This document shows positions 6,331 through 7,586 of a stretch of DNA of 7,586 nucleotides, one piece after another; the stretch's first letter is position 1, and each line of letters opens with the position of its first letter. Origin of the DNA: Scatomorpha pullicola (GTDB lineage Bacteria; Bacillota; Clostridia; Oscillospirales; Oscillospiraceae); contig DVJU01000138.1 in assembly GCA_018716545.1 (NCBI GenBank), forward strand, positions 1 to 7,586, given 5' to 3'. A program made the translations under genes and the position numbers. The notes beneath the pieces are model-generated. The model was not told the origin of the DNA. It worked only from the letters and a program-made list of their open reading frames with translations, and searched no databases.

Positions 6331-6336
6331 AGGAGG
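6331..6336 (+). promoter_or_regulatory. Shine-Dalgarno site fixing the aldolase start
   Basis: A perfect AGGAGG begins directly after the deacetylase TAA stop and lies 8 bases before ATG 6345. The aldolase frame stays open upstream to 5952, but the Shine-Dalgarno sequence, the class II N-terminus MLVPLRPLMEAAE and the Arg/His-rich nonsense upstream all place the true start at 6345. Confidence 0.9.
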
Positions 6337-6344
6337 ATACAAAA

Positions 6345-7490
6345 ATGCTCGTTCCGCTTCGTCCCCTTATGGAGGCCGCCGAAAAGTACAACTACGCGCA
6401 GGGCGCGTTCAACGTCAACGCCGTGGCTCAGGCCAAGGCCGTCATCGAGATGCACGAGACCTTCCGTTCCCCCGCCATACTGCAGGGCGCCGACCTCGCC
6501 AACGCCTTCATGGGCGGCCGCGTGGACTTCGCCAACGGCACGCTGGAGGACAAGAAGGTCGGCGCGCGCCGCATAGCCGACGCCGTAAAGAAGTACGGCG
6601 AGAACAGTCCCATCCCCGTGGTGCTGCACCTCGACCACGGCCGTGACTTCGACAGCTGCGTCGCGGCCATCGACGGCGGCTACACCTCCGTCATGATAGA
6701 CGGCTCGTCCCTGCCCCTGGAGCAGAACATAGAGCTGACCCGCGAGGTCGTCAAGTACGCTCACGCCCTGGGCGTCAGCGTCGAGGGCGAGCTGGGCGTG
6801 CTCGGCGGCCAGGAGGATCACGTCTTCGCCGAGACCAGCACCTACACCAATCCGCTCGACGCGGTGACCTTCATAGAGAAGACCGGCGTCGACGCGCTGG
6901 CCATCAGCTACGGCACCCAGCACGGCGCGAACAAGGGCAAGAACGCCAAGCTCCGCCGCGAGATACCCATAGCCATCAAGGAGTGCATCAACCGCCTGGG
7001 CATCTTCTGCGCCCTGGTCAGCCACGGCAGCTCCACCGTGCCCCAGTACATAGTCAAGGAGATAAACGACCTCGGCGGCGATATCCAGAACGCCTACGGC
7101 ATCCCCGTGGACGAGCTCATGGCCGCCATCCCCTGCGGCATCCGCAAGATAAACGTCGACACCGACATCCGCCTGGCCGTCACCCGCAACATGAAGGAGC
7201 TGTTCGCCCAGCGCCCCGAGCTTCAGAGCAGCGCCTCCATCGGCGGCGTGTACAAGCTGCTCGAGGAGAAGCGCAGCGCCTTTGACCCGCGCGTGTTCTT
7301 CCCGCCCATCATGGACACCGTCCTCACCGGCAGCATCCCCGACAACGACGTCGCCGTGCTCATGGAGCGCGTGGAGCAGGGCGTCAAGGAGGCCGTCGGC
7401 TCCCTCATCGTCAACTTCGGCTCCTACGGCAAGGCTCCGCTGGTCGAGCTCAAGAGCCTCGAGGACATGAAGGCCTTCTACGCGAAGTGA
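6345..7490 (+). CDS. Class II (metal-dependent) fructose/tagatose-bisphosphate aldolase, long form
   Basis: This 381-residue enzyme is expected to cleave a ketose-1,6-bisphosphate to dihydroxyacetone phosphate and glyceraldehyde-3-phosphate. Class II signatures: GAFNVNAVAQ (20-29), HLDHG (95-99; Asp97 catalytic, His98 a zinc ligand by comparison with E. coli Asp109/His110), the GGYTSVMIDGS core (111-121), VEGELGVLGG (146-155), the QHG His193 and SHGSS His227 metal ligands, and KINVDTDIR (268-276). The tail is NFGSYGKA (357-364). HLDHG and NVDTD are typical of the Fba/GatY/KbaY branch, usually about 285-310 residues. The extra length sits in three places: about 16 residues around 56-75, about 20 around 292-311, and about 16 around 325-340. 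Coupling to deaminase- and deacetylase-like genes fits either the GlcNAc (fructose) or GalNAc (tagatose) route. Which bisphosphate it prefers cannot be told from these motifs. Confidence 0.92.
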   Translation: MLVPLRPLMEAAEKYNYAQGAFNVNAVAQAKAVIEMHETFRSPAILQGADLANAFMGGRVDFANGTLEDKKVGARRIADAVKKYGENSPIPVVLHLDHGRDFDSCVAAIDGGYTSVMIDGSSLPLEQNIELTREVVKYAHALGVSVEGELGVLGGQEDHVFAETSTYTNPLDAVTFIEKTGVDALAISYGTQHGANKGKNAKLRREIPIAIKECINRLGIFCALVSHGSSTVPQYIVKEINDLGGDIQNAYGIPVDELMAAIPCGIRKINVDTDIRLAVTRNMKELFAQRPELQSSASIGGVYKLLEEKRSAFDPRVFFPPIMDTVLTGSIPDNDVAVLMERVEQGVKEAVGSLIVNFGSYGKAPLVELKSLEDMKAFYAK

Positions 7491-7500
7491 GGTGCGGAAA

Positions 7501-7586
7501 ATGAAGCATCTGTACCTGAACCTCAAGCGCTTTGACGTGCCCGTCGAGTTCGGCGGGGTGAACCGCGTGGCGCCGGTGGCGGACTG
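7501..7586 (+). CDS. Probable divergent triosephosphate isomerase, N-terminal fragment cut by the window edge
   Basis: The first 28 codons are visible, starting at ATG 7501, which has TGAGGTG (7488-7494) about 6 bases upstream and overlapping the aldolase stop. The peptide begins MKHLYLNLKRFDVPVEFGG. The N-L-K at residues 7-9 on the first strand sits where triosephosphate isomerases carry the catalytic Asn-x-Lys of the GNWKMN motif. A position straight after an aldolase, whose two triose products this enzyme interconverts, supports the call. The match is short and unlike the standard N-terminus, so this is an inference from one motif plus context. Another TIM-barrel protein is possible. Confidence 0.5.
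   Translation, partial: MKHLYLNLKRFDVPVEFGGVNRVAPVAD

Noticed and set aside
5083..6342. Antisense open frame of 419 codons, and a similar one of 405 codons at 6309-7526
   Set aside because: Both are rich in Val, Ala, His and Gly without recognisable motifs, as expected opposite GC-rich genes, and they lie across conserved enzymes on the other strand.
5952..6344. Open frame extending the aldolase by 131 codons upstream, which would look like a fusion protein
   Set aside because: It overlaps the well-supported deacetylase gene in another frame, encodes Arg/Gly/His-rich nonsense, and the perfect AGGAGG at 6331 marks the real start.
1..7586. CRISPR array, tRNA or rRNA gene, insertion sequence, or defence system
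   Set aside because: No spaced direct repeats, RNA-gene signatures, transposase or terminal inverted repeats were seen on either strand; coding density is nearly complete with ordinary metabolic and regulatory genes.

Overview
The window looks like chromosomal DNA from a GC-rich, low-redundancy Firmicute, most likely a gut clostridium of the Oscillospirales type. The evidence is the Shine-Dalgarno usage (AGGAGG or GGGAGG with 7-11 base spacers), a lipoprotein signal with an LAAC lipobox, a GC stem plus T-tract terminator, and the Firmicute versions of NagA and NagB. The taxonomic call is inference. All genes are on the + strand and are tightly packed.

Region 1 (1-2080) is the end of an ABC importer operon of the nitrate/sulfonate/taurine (NitT/TauT, SsuABC-like) class. 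It holds the last 30 codons of an inner-membrane permease, the ATPase overlapping it by a TGATG junction, and the substrate-binding lipoprotein. A strong intrinsic terminator closes the unit. The substrate cannot be read from the sequence.

Region 2 (2078-7586) is a second transcription unit. A good sigma-A type promoter sits directly on the T-tract of the preceding terminator. It drives a 7-TM sensor histidine kinase and an overlapping NarL/LuxR-type response regulator. After only 23 bases come a glucosamine-6-phosphate deaminase-like protein, an N-acetylglucosamine-6-phosphate deacetylase-like protein, a long class II fructose/tagatose-bisphosphate aldolase, and the start of a gene that looks like a divergent triosephosphate isomerase. 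No internal terminator is visible, so signalling and catabolic genes are probably co-transcribed.

Read as a pathway, the second operon would deacetylate an N-acetyl amino-sugar phosphate, deaminate and isomerise it to a ketose phosphate, then (after a kinase not in this window) cleave the ketose bisphosphate into trioses and interconvert them. The catalytic residues are conserved, but both amino-sugar enzymes carry substitutions at positions known in the classical enzymes to hold the substrate. In the deaminase the PTGGTP phosphate loop reads PVGQYP. In the deacetylase the GAH histidine is Met and the REPG arginine is His. The aldolase is about 70-95 residues longer than short class II enzymes. 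The most interesting reading is therefore a sensor-controlled pathway for an amino sugar other than plain GlcNAc-6-P, which remains a hypothesis.
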